A stretch of DNA of 64,000 nucleotides, from the NCBI RefSeq assembly GCF_017876095.1, contig NZ_JAGINM010000011.1, positions 1 through 64,000 of the forward strand. Reading direction: 5' to 3'. Source of the DNA: Azospirillum agricola (GTDB lineage Bacteria > Pseudomonadota > Alphaproteobacteria > Azospirillales > Azospirillaceae). Positions 25,901 to 33,451 of this stretch are shown in pieces; the first letter of the stretch is position 1, and each line of letters starts with the position of its first letter. The notes beneath the pieces were generated by a model. That model saw only the letters and a program-made list of their open reading frames with translations, did not search any database and was not told the DNA's origin. The translations under genes were made by a program, and so were the position numbers.

Positions 25901-25983
25901 GGCGGCTCGACGGCATCGACATGATGGTCGAGCGCGTCGGCCGCGAGCTGGACCGGGTGGTCGCCTGCATCGCCGCCGCCTGA
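22978..25983 (+). CDS. hybrid sensor histidine kinase: REC-DUF3369-HisKA-HATPase-REC-Hpt
   Basis: The 1001-aa protein has an N-terminal receiver (Asp86 in LLDVVME), a DUF3369 region (about 180-325), a coiled-coil/HisKA with His362 in SHEIRTPMNG, and a HATPase domain with DTGIGI and GGTGLGLSIC. A receiver-like segment lacking the phospho-Asp (about 590-690) follows, then a full receiver (Asp794 in LTDCQMPEMDG) and a C-terminal Hpt domain (His947 in AAHKLAGSS). No transmembrane segment is seen, so it is cytosolic and probably driven through the first receiver. Its stop lies 29 bases before the NifA sites of fixA, but nothing shows it controls fix genes. Confidence 0.92.
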   Translation: MSDEFLFADEDPAAEAVSVPPVPPEPVEPWVILIVDDDPAIHATTKMVLRGFTFEGRPAQFLSAGTATEARAVLRANPAIAVILLDVVMESDDAGLRLVRHIRSEMRNRRVRIILRTGQPGQAPERDVILSYDINDYKSKTELTAQKLFTSVVAALRGYQDITAIEDHREGLERILDASSSLLDKRTMAEFVGDAVAQIVGVCPPGDGVALVSRLTQDGAALGEPLLLGGNGVYAGGEGRPLRTTLPPEAVFAVTAALGDGRNRYERTHSVLVFRSASRHHETAFYLTHARSLTADERRLLEVFCAKVAIGFDNVHLYEELTELNRSLERQVAERTRDLVAATEAAEAANRAKSLFLATMSHEIRTPMNGVQGMLELLEHTSLTADQRELVEVVRDSAGSLLTIINDILDFSKIEAGRLDLERVPVSLPAVVEGVADTLAPGARAKGLSLITFVDPDLPATVLGDPVRIRQVLFNIAGNAVKFTQGGSVTVKAELARFDGDRVTIRIAVTDTGIGISAENQARLFRPFTQAEASTTRRFGGTGLGLSICRRLAELMGGEIGVTSAPGMGSTFWFTFAADLVAEPDAVTEPVAALGGVTVLLLAPDEAERGFLARYLNSDGALVVDAPDSATALRTLLPTAACDVLVVASDIDTAALDADPRGRVRGRVRLCGPNDHAPPAGSLAPNRTVAVARPLRRTHLVRAVLAAAGRGAPVESLAAECPSDSGPAAARRPPSVEEALARNRLILVAEDHPTNRHVIQRQLALLGHAMEMAEDGVQALAMWRTGRYALLLTDCQMPEMDGLELARAIRAAEAASGIGARLPIVAITANALEGEVQTCFAAGMDDSVSKPVDLGQLRRVLDRFLPPDVAAEPLPEPASSPESPPASTPASALPPLDIDALAGLFDGDTDFVRQLLGEFVTSNTASHRWLVDSLAGAAWDEVRQAAHKLAGSSRTVGARDLAAAADAVELAALDRRLDGIDMMVERVGRELDRVVACIAAA

Positions 25984-26011
25984 GCGGGGCGCCACCATCC
26001 CACCGCCAAGC

Positions 26012-26054
26012 TGTAAAGAACCCGACACGCGTGGGGTTTGTCGCCTTTGCGACA
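26012..26054 (+). promoter_or_regulatory. two NifA upstream activator sites for fixABCX
   Basis: Two TGT-N10-ACA sites are present, TGTAAAGAACCCGACA (26012-26027) and TGTCGCCTTTGCGACA (26039-26054), 27 bp apart. They lie about 70-110 bp upstream of the sigma-54 promoter, the normal distance for NifA activation with DNA looping. Confidence 0.88.
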
Positions 26055-26122
26055 ACCTCGCGGTGCGTGGCGATGCCTTGCAAGTCATTATGAGAAAAGG
26101 GTTTTCCTAAACGCATCCCGGC

Positions 26123-26138
26123 TGGCACGAAGCTTGCT
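26123..26138 (+). promoter_or_regulatory. sigma-54 (-24/-12) promoter of fixABCX
   Basis: TGGCACGAAGCTTGCT matches the consensus TGGCAC-N5-TTGCW exactly. It lies 85 bases upstream of the fixA ATG. With the NifA sites it makes fixABCX a NifA/RpoN target expressed under nitrogen-fixing conditions. Confidence 0.93.
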
Positions 26139-26222
26139 TTTGAAAGGGCGCGCCGGTTTTCAGCCGGCATCCCCACAGCGCTTCGGCCCAGCGTTATCCC
26201 CAGCGTTCTCAAGGAGACCGGG

Positions 26223-27074
26223 ATGCACATCGTCGTCTGTATCAAGCAGGTGCCCGACAGCGCCCAGATCCGCATCCATCCCGTGACCAACACGATCATG
26301 CGGCAGGGCGTCCCCGCCATCATCAACCCCTTCGACCTGTTCTCGCTGGAAGAGGCGCTGCGGCTGAAGGACAAGGTGGGCGCGCGCGTCACCGTGCTGA
26401 CCATGGGTCCGCCGATGGCGGAAGCCTCGCTGCGCAAGGCCCTGTCGCTGGGCGCCGACGACGCCGTGCTGCTGACCGACCGCAAGTTCGCCGGCTCCGA
26501 CACGCTGGCCACCTCCTACGCGCTGACCTCGGCGATCCTCAAGCTGTCGGAGGAGGACCCGGTCGACATCGTGTTCTGCGGCAAGCAGACGGTCGACGGC
26601 GACACCGCCCAGGTCGGCCCCGGCATCGCCACCCGCCTCGGCTTCGAGCAGCTCACCTACATCACCAGGATCGAGGAGCTGAACGAGTCCGCCAAGGAGA
26701 TCGTGGTGCAGCGCCGCTCCGAAGGCGGCGTGCAGGTGCTGAAGACCCGGCTGCCCTGCATGATCACCATGCTGGAGGGCACCAACACGATGCGCTTCGG
26801 CAAGATGGACGACATGTTCCGTGCCGCGCGCTACGAGCTGAAGACCTGGAGCCGCGACTTCACCGGCGCCGAGGAGGCCAAGGTCGGCCTCAAGGGCTCG
26901 CCCACCGTGGTGTCGAAGGTCTTCGTGCCCAAGCCGCGCGCCGAGAAGGCCAAGATGATCACGGCCGACGGCTCCTCGCCCGACGCGCTGGCCGCCGCCG
27001 CCCTCGACGCCATCTTCGCCGCCCAGCCCAAGCTGGCCGACGATCTGCTCGCCCGCGCCGCGGCCGGGCTTTGA
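26223..27074 (+). CDS. fixA: electron transfer flavoprotein beta-type subunit FixA
   Basis: The 283-aa protein is an ETF-beta homologue: VCIKQVPDSAQIRIHP, FDLFSLEEALRLKDK, LSLGADDAVLLTDRKFAGSD and FCGKQTVDGDTAQVGPGIA. With FixB it forms the flavoprotein dimer of the FixABCX complex, which bifurcates electrons from NADH to ferredoxin/flavodoxin (for nitrogenase) and to quinone. First gene of fixABCX, preceded by GGAGACCGGG and by NifA and sigma-54 sites. Confidence 0.95.
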   Translation: MHIVVCIKQVPDSAQIRIHPVTNTIMRQGVPAIINPFDLFSLEEALRLKDKVGARVTVLTMGPPMAEASLRKALSLGADDAVLLTDRKFAGSDTLATSYALTSAILKLSEEDPVDIVFCGKQTVDGDTAQVGPGIATRLGFEQLTYITRIEELNESAKEIVVQRRSEGGVQVLKTRLPCMITMLEGTNTMRFGKMDDMFRAARYELKTWSRDFTGAEEAKVGLKGSPTVVSKVFVPKPRAEKAKMITADGSSPDALAAAALDAIFAAQPKLADDLLARAAAGL

Positions 27075-27099
27075 CGATCCTTCCGCCGGAGACCCGACG

Positions 27100-28179
27100 A
27101 TGAGCGAACCGAGCAAGCCCCAGGGCCGCAAGTTCCAGCTTCCCGAACACCTCAAGGTCTACAAGAACGTCTGGGTGATCGTCGAGCAGGAGCGCGGCAT
27201 CGTCCATTCCGTCTCGCTGGAGCTGCTGGGCGAGGCCCGCAAGCTGGCCGACAAGCTGGGCGTCGAGGTCGGCGCCGTGGTGCTGGGCGCCGAGGGCCCC
27301 GACCTGAACCGCATCTGCGGCGACGCCATCAGCTACGGCGCCGACATCGTCTACAAGGTGACGGACCCGGTGCTGGCCGACTACCGCACCGATCCCTACT
27401 GCCGGGTGATGACCGACGTGGTCAACGCCTACAAGCCGGAGATCGTGCTGCTCGGCGCCACCACGCTGGGCCGCGACCTCGCCGGCGCCATCGCCACCAC
27501 GCTGGCGACCGGGCTGACCGCCGACTGCACCGAACTGGACATCTACGCCGACAACCGCTCGCTGGCGGCGACCCGCCCGACCTTCGGCGGCACGCTGCTC
27601 TGCACCATCCAGACGCTGGCCTACCGGCCGCAGATGGCGACCGTGCGCCCCCGCGTGATGGCGATGCCCGAGCGCGACGACAGCCGCACCGGCCGCGTCG
27701 AGGAGGTCTTCCCCAACCTCCAGGAGGAGAGCGTCGTCACCAAGGTTTTGAACTTCATCGCCGACCGCGAGCAGAACGAGGCGCAGCTCGCCTTCGCCGA
27801 CGTCATCGTGTCGGCCGGCAAGGGGCTGGGCAAGGCCGAGAACATGAAGCTGGTCTTCGACCTCGCCAAGGTGCTGGGCGCCGAGGTCGGGGTGACCCGC
27901 CCGCTGGTCCAGGCCGGCTGGGCCGGCAGCGACCGGCAGGTCGGCCAGACCGGCAAGACGGTGCGCCCCAAGCTCTACATCGCCGCCGGCATCTCCGGCG
28001 CCATCCAGCATCGCGTCGGCATGGAGAAATCCGACCTGATCCTGGCGATCAACACCGACCCCAACGCGACGATCTTCGACTTCGCCCATCTCGGGCTGGT
28101 CGGTGACGCGCTGACCATCCTTCCCGCGCTGACCGACGCCTTCGGCCGCCGCCTGTCGGTCAACCGGCTGGCCGGCTGA
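27100..28179 (+). CDS. fixB: electron transfer flavoprotein alpha-type subunit FixB
   Basis: The 359-aa protein is an ETF-alpha homologue. The C-terminal FAD-binding domain shows DVIVSAGKGLGKAENMKL, VGVTRPLVQAGWAGSDRQVGQTGKTV and YIAAGISGAIQHRVGM followed by INTDPNATIFDFAH. It pairs with FixA to hold the bifurcating FAD. It starts 25 bases after fixA with a GGAGA ribosome-binding site and is cotranscribed with it. Confidence 0.95.
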   Translation: MSEPSKPQGRKFQLPEHLKVYKNVWVIVEQERGIVHSVSLELLGEARKLADKLGVEVGAVVLGAEGPDLNRICGDAISYGADIVYKVTDPVLADYRTDPYCRVMTDVVNAYKPEIVLLGATTLGRDLAGAIATTLATGLTADCTELDIYADNRSLAATRPTFGGTLLCTIQTLAYRPQMATVRPRVMAMPERDDSRTGRVEEVFPNLQEESVVTKVLNFIADREQNEAQLAFADVIVSAGKGLGKAENMKLVFDLAKVLGAEVGVTRPLVQAGWAGSDRQVGQTGKTVRPKLYIAAGISGAIQHRVGMEKSDLILAINTDPNATIFDFAHLGLVGDALTILPALTDAFGRRLSVNRLAG

Positions 28180-28206
28180 CCCTACGGACGAAAGGAGCCT
28201 TCCGAC

Positions 28207-29508
28207 ATGGTCGAAAAGTTCGACGCCATCGTCATCGGTGCCGGCCCGTCCGGCAACGCCGCCACCTACACGTTGGCCAAGCAGGGGCTGAAGGTGCTCC
28301 AGCTGGAGCGCGGCGAGTATGCCGGCGCCAAGAACGTCCAGGGCGGCATCATGTACGCCCACGAGCTGGAGAAGATCATCCCGGACTTCCGGGACGACTG
28401 CCCGACCGAGCGCCACATCATCGAACAGCGCATCTGGCTGCTCGGCGACGACAACTACATCGGCACCAACTACCGGTCCGAGGCGTACAACAGCGACACG
28501 CCGAACCGCTACACCATCATCCGCGCCAACATCGACAAGTGGTTCGCCGAGAAGATCCGCGCGGTCGGCGGCCTCCAGATCTGCGAGACGACGGTGACGG
28601 AGCTGATCCGCGACCCGTCCGGCAAGGTGATCGGCGTGCGCACCGACCGCGAGGGCGGCGAGATCCACGCCGACGTCGTCATCATGGCCGACGGCGTCAA
28701 CGCCCTGCTGGCGCGCCGCTCCGGCTACCAGAAGGAGGCGGCGCCGGAGAACGTCGCGCTGGCGGTCAAGGAGATCCTGTTCATCGATCCCGAGCTGATC
28801 CAGCAGCGCTTCGGCATCAAGGACGACGAGGGCGTCGTCATCGAGATCATGGGCAAGGTGACCAAGGGGATGGTCGGCACCGCCTTCCTCTACACCAACA
28901 AGGAATCGCTGACGATCGGCATCGGCTGCCTGGTCTCCGACTTCAAGAAGGGTGACTGCCCGCCCTACAAGATGCTGGAGGACCTGAAGAACCACCCCGT
29001 CATCAAGCCGCTGATCGAAGGCGCCGAGATGAAGGAGTATTGCGCCCACCTGATCCCGGAGGGCGGTTTCAAGGCGATCCCGCAGCTCTACGGCGACGGC
29101 TGGATGGTGGTTGGCGACGCCGCCCATTTCAACAACGCGGCGCACCGCGAGGGCTCCAACCTCGCCATGGCCTCGGGCCGCATGGCGGCGGAGACGGTGA
29201 TCGAGCTGAAGGCCGCCGGCAAGGATTTCAGCGCCGGCAACCTCGCCGGCTACAAGGCGAAGCTCGACGAGAGCTTCATCATCAAGGATCTCAAGAAGTA
29301 TCGCGAACTGCCGGGGATCATGCATTCCAACAAGCAGTTCTTCGGCGCCTACCCGGACGAGATCACCCAGGCGGCGCACAACTGGTTCACCGTGGACAGC
29401 GTCGACAAGCGCACGAAGGAGAAGGCGATCATGAAGTCCTTCGTCAAGCGCCGCTCGGTGTTCGGTCTGGTCGGTGACGCAATCAAGCTGGTGAGGGCGA
29501 TGCGATGA
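28207..29508 (+). CDS. fixC: FixC flavoprotein, ETF:quinone oxidoreductase-like
   Basis: The 433-aa protein has an N-terminal dinucleotide fold (DAIVIGAGPSGNAATYTLAK), a second FAD-binding region WMVVGDAAHFNNAAHREGSNLA, and quinone-oxidoreductase-like sequence between them. In FixABCX it receives the high-potential branch of electrons and reduces the quinone pool at the membrane. AAAGGAG precedes the ATG. Its stop overlaps the fixX start in ATGA, so the two are coupled. Confidence 0.95.
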   Translation: MVEKFDAIVIGAGPSGNAATYTLAKQGLKVLQLERGEYAGAKNVQGGIMYAHELEKIIPDFRDDCPTERHIIEQRIWLLGDDNYIGTNYRSEAYNSDTPNRYTIIRANIDKWFAEKIRAVGGLQICETTVTELIRDPSGKVIGVRTDREGGEIHADVVIMADGVNALLARRSGYQKEAAPENVALAVKEILFIDPELIQQRFGIKDDEGVVIEIMGKVTKGMVGTAFLYTNKESLTIGIGCLVSDFKKGDCPPYKMLEDLKNHPVIKPLIEGAEMKEYCAHLIPEGGFKAIPQLYGDGWMVVGDAAHFNNAAHREGSNLAMASGRMAAETVIELKAAGKDFSAGNLAGYKAKLDESFIIKDLKKYRELPGIMHSNKQFFGAYPDEITQAAHNWFTVDSVDKRTKEKAIMKSFVKRRSVFGLVGDAIKLVRAMR

Positions 29509-29798
29509 ACATGATGGTGAAGATCGAAGAGAAGCTGTACCAGAACCGCTACATCGTCGACGAGAACCGTCCGCACATCACGATCAAGGACGAGGCGCAC
29601 TGCGCCGCCTGCACGTCCAAGGCCTGCACCGTCTGCTGCCCGGCCGGCTGCTACTCGACCAACGAGGCGGGGGGCGTGACGCTGGCGACCGACGGCTGCC
29701 TGGAATGCGGCACCTGCCGGGTGATCTGCCAGGACAGCGGCAACATCGAATGGAACTATCCGCGGGGCGGCTACGGCATCAGCTACAAGTTCGGCTGA
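29505..29798 (+). CDS. fixX: ferredoxin-like protein FixX
   Basis: The 97-aa protein has a ferredoxin-type Cys pattern: HCAACTSKACTVCCPAGCY followed by CLECGTCRVICQ, able to hold Fe-S clusters. It works with FixC as the Fe-S subunit of the electron-bifurcating FixABCX complex. The start overlaps the fixC stop by four bases (ATGA). A clean intrinsic terminator follows 46 bases after the stop, so the operon ends here. Confidence 0.94.
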   Translation: MNMMVKIEEKLYQNRYIVDENRPHITIKDEAHCAACTSKACTVCCPAGCYSTNEAGGVTLATDGCLECGTCRVICQDSGNIEWNYPRGGYGISYKFG

Positions 29799-29844
29799 GC
29801 CGGGTTCCCCGGATCGCAGGACCCGGACCGCAAGACGCATCCAG

Positions 29845-29870
29845 CCCCTCCGCTCCGGCGGAGGGGTTTT
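29845..29870 (+). terminator. intrinsic terminator of fixABCX
   Basis: A 9-bp stem CCCCTCCGC/GCGGAGGGG (29845-29853 and 29858-29866) with loop TCCG is followed by TTTT (29867-29870). This is a standard rho-independent terminator. Confidence 0.85.
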
Positions 29871-29896
29871 CCCATTCCGGCCTCCCCATTCCGGCC

Positions 29897-30307
29897 TCAG
29901 CGGGCCAGGGCGAGCTGCCGGGTGGCGTCGGCAAGGACGCGGTCGAGCTGGTTGGGGAAATAGGGCTTCTTCACGAAACCGAAGGGCTGGCAATCCTCGG
30001 CGCGGCGGCGGGTGTCCGGGTCGCCGAAGGCCGACATGAAGATGCTGCGGATGCCGAAGCGGGCGCGGATCGCCGCCGCCGTCTCGATGCCGTCGCGGGG
30101 GCCGTGCAGCCGGATGTCCATCATGACGATGTCGGGGCGCTGCCGCTCGGCCGCCACGATGGCGTCCTCGGCGTTGTCGGCGGTGCCGCAGACCTCGTAG
30201 CCCAGCATGCCCAGGATCTCCTCCAGCGCCATGGCCGCGAGGCTCTCGTCCTCGACGATCAGGACGCGCGGCGGATGGGGCAGGGTGGGCGGGTCGTCGG
30301 TCATCAT
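29897..30307 (-). CDS. single-domain response regulator (REC only)
   Basis: The 136-aa receiver domain has acidic residues EDE at 19-21, phospho-acceptor Asp64 in IVMMDIRLHG, Ser in FMSAFGD and Lys in FVKKPYF. This pattern is like receivers that pair with HWE/HisKA2-type kinases in alphaproteobacteria, but the partner is not here. It is convergent with fixABCX and lies between fix and nif clusters. A link to nitrogen fixation is only positional. Confidence 0.85.
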   Translation of the reverse strand: MMTDDPPTLPHPPRVLIVEDESLAAMALEEILGMLGYEVCGTADNAEDAIVAAERQRPDIVMMDIRLHGPRDGIETAAAIRARFGIRSIFMSAFGDPDTRRRAEDCQPFGFVKKPYFPNQLDRVLADATRQLALAR

Positions 30308-30520
30308 GACTGCCTGATGGGTGTCACGCCGAGTCTACAGGTGGAACGGGGTGCCCGGACAGGAGGATTCGCGCCTCTATGACCAACGGTGGGGGCAAGG
30401 GGTGGCGGGGGCTTGTCGTTGGGGGGTGAGGGGCACCATCTTTGAGGCAGCTCTGTTTCCGGACCAGGGACAGCGACCGGCCGGCCGCCGGCGCGCCCGC
30501 AGCCTTGAGGGAGACTGGCC

Positions 30521-30820
30521 ATGGATCTGCGTGTCTGCTTTGAAAACATGGAAACCGTCAACGTCAACGACGCGGCGATGATGGAGCATTACGCCAAGAG
30601 CTACCTGGCGGATTTCAATCCCGAATGGGCGGGCTTCATCATGCTGCCCCATGACGAGACCAGCCGCGCGACGATGGAGCCGGCCTGGCAGGTGCTGATC
30701 CGCAACGCCACGGCGAAGACGGAGCGCGCGCTGCTGGACTATCTCGACGAAAACCCGATGGCCGCCTACCACGTCCACGTCTACCGCCGCGACACCGGCA
30801 ACGAGCGGAAGATCCACTGA
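30521..30820 (+). CDS. uncharacterised 99-aa protein inside the fix-nif island
   Basis: The 99-aa soluble, acidic protein starts MDLRVCFENMETVNVND and contains AKSYLADFNPEWAGFIMLPH and LLDYLDENPMAAYHVHVYRR. GAGGGAGAC 6-14 bases upstream supports the ATG. I do not recognise a family. It has one Cys and a His-containing C-terminal strand (YHVHVYRR). It stands between fixABCX and the convergent nifW, so a nitrogen-fixation accessory role is possible. No NifA or sigma-54 site was found upstream. Confidence 0.7.
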   Translation: MDLRVCFENMETVNVNDAAMMEHYAKSYLADFNPEWAGFIMLPHDETSRATMEPAWQVLIRNATAKTERALLDYLDENPMAAYHVHVYRRDTGNERKIH

Positions 30821-30828
30821 ACAGGAAG

Positions 30829-30859
30829 AACCGCGAAGAGCCGTCCGGCCTTCGCGGTT
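30829..30859. terminator. hairpin between convergent 99-aa gene and nifW
   Basis: AACCGCGAAG (30829-30838) pairs perfectly with CTTCGCGGTT (30850-30859) around an 11-base loop. It can end both transcripts; each side finishes with only a short T run. Confidence 0.65.
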
Positions 30860-30894
30860 CACACACGCCCGGATGAACGAGGCGCCGGTTTCCG

Positions 30895-31230
30895 TCAGCC
30901 GACCGGCGCGCCGAGCAGGCTGTCCAGCGGCACGAAGCGGTCGGCCATCTTGCGCGCCTCCTCCTTGTGGACCTTGAAGGTCTTCTCGGCGATGGCGTTG
31001 GACAGCACGAAGTCCTGGTAGGCCCGCTGGAGATGCACGCGGTAGCGGGACGCCATGCCCTCGTCGTCCAGCCCCTCCATTCCGCTGTCGGCCGACAGAT
31101 AGTCGTGGAAACGTTGCAGGATGTGCAGGCGGTTCACGTTGACCACCCGCTGGTCGTAGGTGACCTGGAAGAAGCGCAGGAAGTCTTCGGCGGTTTCCAA
31201 ATCGTCGAGATCGTCGGTGAAATCGCTCAT
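30895..31230 (-). CDS. nifW: nitrogenase-stabilising/protective protein NifW
   Basis: The 111-aa protein matches NifW: DLDDLETAEDFLRFFQVTYD, VVNVNRLHILQRFHDYL and YQDFVLSNAIAEKTFKVHK. NifW interacts with the MoFe protein, helping its maturation or shielding it from oxygen. It is the last gene of the iscA-nifUSV-cysE-nifW transcript, 12 bases after cysE. The hairpin at 30829-30859 follows. Confidence 0.93.
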   Translation of the reverse strand: MSDFTDDLDDLETAEDFLRFFQVTYDQRVVNVNRLHILQRFHDYLSADSGMEGLDDEGMASRYRVHLQRAYQDFVLSNAIAEKTFKVHKEEARKMADRFVPLDSLLGAPVG

Positions 31231-31242
31231 CGTGGTCGCTCC

Positions 31243-32100
31243 TCAGGCGTGCTGCTGGGTGGAGGGGGAGGGCGCGCGGCCCTCCTGGTCGCAGAGATTG
31301 CCGCAGGAGTCGCAGGCCACGCCGTCGAGCCGGATGTCGGCGAGCCGGAGATCCCCCAGTGGAATCTTCGAGAGCGGTGTGCGGGCCTGTTCGGCGGCGG
31401 TGTGGGCTTCCAGCCGCTCCTCGATGCGGTTGATGTGGTCGATCAGGCAGGCGATCGCCTTGCCGACCGGGTCGGGCATCAGGTGATGCTCCAGGTCGAT
31501 GCCGTGGGCGCCCAACTCGCTCTGGTTCTGGCGCTGGGTCTCGGCACGGACGACGCGGCCGGGGATGCCGACGACGGTCATGCCGCCGGGCACGTTCTTG
31601 GTGACGACCGAGTTGGCGCCGACCCGCGCGTTGGGGCCGACGGTGATCGGCCCCAGGACCTTCGCCCCCGCCCCGACCAGCACACCGTCCTCCAGCGTCG
31701 GGTGGCGCTTGCCCTTGGTCCAGGAGGTGCCGCCCAGCGTCACCCCGTGGTAGAGCGTCACGTCGTCGCCGACTTCCGCCGTCTCGCCGATGACGACTCC
31801 GGCGCCATGGTCGATGAAGAAGCGGCGGCCGATGGTGGCGCCGGGGTGGATGTCGATGTTGGTCAGCCAGCGCCCGAGATAGGACAGGAAGCGCGCCGGC
31901 CAGCGCAGGCCGCGCCGCCACGCCGCGTTGGCGATCCGGTGCGCGACCAGCGCGTGGATGCCCGGATAGCAGGTCAGCACGTCGAGGACGTTGCGCGCCG
32001 CCGGGTCGCGGTCGAAGACGCAGGCGACGTCCTCGCGCAGCAGGGCCAGGATGCCGGGCTGCGTCATGCGGCGGTCCGTGTCGGCGTCGATGGCGGCCAT
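31243..32100 (-). CDS. cysE: serine O-acetyltransferase of the nif cluster
   Basis: The 285-aa protein has the CysE hexapeptide-repeat domain: IHPGATIGRRFFIDHGAGVV, IGETAEVGDDVTLYHGVTLG and LVGAGAKVLGPITVGPNARV. It makes O-acetylserine, the cysteine precursor, and in nif clusters boosts cysteine for Fe-S cluster synthesis by NifS. The C-terminal extension ends with a Cys cluster, CDSCGNLC, not usual in housekeeping CysE. ATG at 32100 was chosen; a TTG at 32142 overlapping the nifV stop is the alternative. Confidence 0.92.
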   Translation of the reverse strand: MAAIDADTDRRMTQPGILALLREDVACVFDRDPAARNVLDVLTCYPGIHALVAHRIANAAWRRGLRWPARFLSYLGRWLTNIDIHPGATIGRRFFIDHGAGVVIGETAEVGDDVTLYHGVTLGGTSWTKGKRHPTLEDGVLVGAGAKVLGPITVGPNARVGANSVVTKNVPGGMTVVGIPGRVVRAETQRQNQSELGAHGIDLEHHLMPDPVGKAIACLIDHINRIEERLEAHTAAEQARTPLSKIPLGDLRLADIRLDGVACDSCGNLCDQEGRAPSPSTQQHA

Positions 32101-32138
32101 GGGCGGGGTTCCCTCATCGGAATGCGGTGAAGGCGGTG

Positions 32139-33266
32139 TCAATGCCGGACGGCGGCATGGAAGGCGCGCAACTCGTCGGGGGTCGGCGCCCGCTTGGCGC
32201 GGGTGGCGAGCGCGCGGACCTGCGGCAGCACCGCCCGGGCGGTGGCGTCGTCGCAGGCGAGGCCAAGCCCGTCGTAGGCCATCTTCACCGCCGCCGTGCC
32301 GGAATGCTTGCCGAGCACGATGCGGTGCTCGCGCCCGACCTCGGCCGGGTCGAGATTCTGGTAGGTGGCGCGGTCGCGCAGCAGCCCGTCGACGTGGATG
32401 CCGGCCTCGTGGGTGAAGACCGCGTCGCCGACGATCGACTTGTTCACCGCCACCGGCCGGTTGGAGGCGCGCTCGACCAGATCGGAGATGCTGGCGAGCG
32501 CGCGGGTGTCGATGCCGGTGTCGCGGCCGTAGAGGTGCTTCAGCGACACCACCACCTCCTCCAGCGGGGCGTTGCCGGCGCGCTCGCCCAAGCCGTTCAC
32601 CGTGGTGTTGACGTGGGTGGCGCCGCCCAGCACGGCGGCCAGCGAGTTGGCGTTGGCGAGGCCGAGGTCGTCGTGGGAATGGATCTCGATCTCCAGGTCG
32701 GTGGCCCGGCGCAGCCGTTCGATGCAGGCGCGCGTCTGGAAGGGGTCGAGCACGCCGAGGGTATCGGCGAAGCGGAAGCGGCGGGCCCCGGCGGCCTGCG
32801 CCACGGTGACGGCCTCGACCAGGAAATCCATGTCGGCGCGCGAGGAATCCTCGCCGCCGAGGCTGACCTCAAGGCCGTGGTCGCGGGCCTGACGGATCCT
32901 GCGGTCGATCTCCGCCAGCGCCCAGGCGCGGTTGCGCTTCAGCTTCCTGGTGATGTGGATGTCGGAGACCGGCATGGACATGTTGACGAAGCCGACGCCG
33001 CAGGACAGCGCCGCCTTCAGGTCGGTGTCGTGCATGCGGCACCACACCATCAGCCGGCCCCTGAGGCCGAGCGACGCCACGGCGCGGATGCCGTCCCGCT
33101 CCTCCTCGCCCATGGCGGGGATGCCGATCTCCTGCTCGGGCACGCCGGCCGCGTCGAGCGCGCGGGCGATGGCGATCTTCTCGTCGAGCGTGAAGGCCAC
33201 CCCGGCGGTCTGCTCGCCGTCGCGCAGCGTCGTGTCGTTGATGATGGTGGCGGCGGGAGAGGGCAT
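32139..33266 (-). CDS. nifV: homocitrate synthase NifV
   Basis: The 375-aa protein has the DRE-TIM signature DTTLRDGEQTAGVAFT at the N-terminus, IEIHSHDDLGLANANSL with the metal-binding HSHDD, and GLGERAGNAPLEEVV, as in isopropylmalate/homocitrate synthases. NifV condenses acetyl-CoA and 2-oxoglutarate to (R)-homocitrate, the organic ligand of FeMo-co. Its place between nifS and cysE identifies it as NifV rather than LeuA. Start is the ATG giving MPSPAATIIND. Confidence 0.94.
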   Translation of the reverse strand: MPSPAATIINDTTLRDGEQTAGVAFTLDEKIAIARALDAAGVPEQEIGIPAMGEEERDGIRAVASLGLRGRLMVWCRMHDTDLKAALSCGVGFVNMSMPVSDIHITRKLKRNRAWALAEIDRRIRQARDHGLEVSLGGEDSSRADMDFLVEAVTVAQAAGARRFRFADTLGVLDPFQTRACIERLRRATDLEIEIHSHDDLGLANANSLAAVLGGATHVNTTVNGLGERAGNAPLEEVVVSLKHLYGRDTGIDTRALASISDLVERASNRPVAVNKSIVGDAVFTHEAGIHVDGLLRDRATYQNLDPAEVGREHRIVLGKHSGTAAVKMAYDGLGLACDDATARAVLPQVRALATRAKRAPTPDELRAFHAAVRH

Positions 33267-33294
33267 GGGCGTCGTCCCTGTGTGGAACCTTGCC

Positions 33295-33320
33295 CCCTCC
33301 CCCGCGAAGGCAGGGGAGGG
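33295..33320. repeat. GC-rich hairpin in the nifS-nifV gap
   Basis: CCCTCCCC (33295-33302) pairs with GGGGAGGG (33313-33320) in the 185-base gap between nifS and nifV. The flanking TTGGGGTAGGGG adds G tracts. It resembles the hairpin at 12086-12122 and may be an interspersed palindrome or a processing/attenuation site inside the operon. Confidence 0.5.
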
Positions 33321-33451
33321 TTGGGGTAGGGGCACGGTGGATGGGCATGCCCCCGACAAGTGTCGCAGACCGGGCCGGGACACCGCCCCGACGGGGTGTC
33401 GTCGGGCGGGGTGTCGGAGGCGGCCCCCCGACCCGGTCTGCGATCCCGGTG

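Noticed and set aside
22783..26088. Very long open frame antisense to the hybrid kinase
   Set aside because: It mirrors the GC-rich third codon positions of the kinase gene, has low-complexity R/A/G composition and no recognisable domain.
26959..29379. Long open frame antisense to fixB and fixC
   Set aside because: Same GC-skew artefact; the sense strand encodes clear FixB and FixC.
30400..30430. Possible sigma-54 promoter TGGCGGGGGCTTGTC before the 99-aa gene
   Set aside because: The -24/-12 spacing is one base short and both boxes deviate; no NifA site lies upstream.
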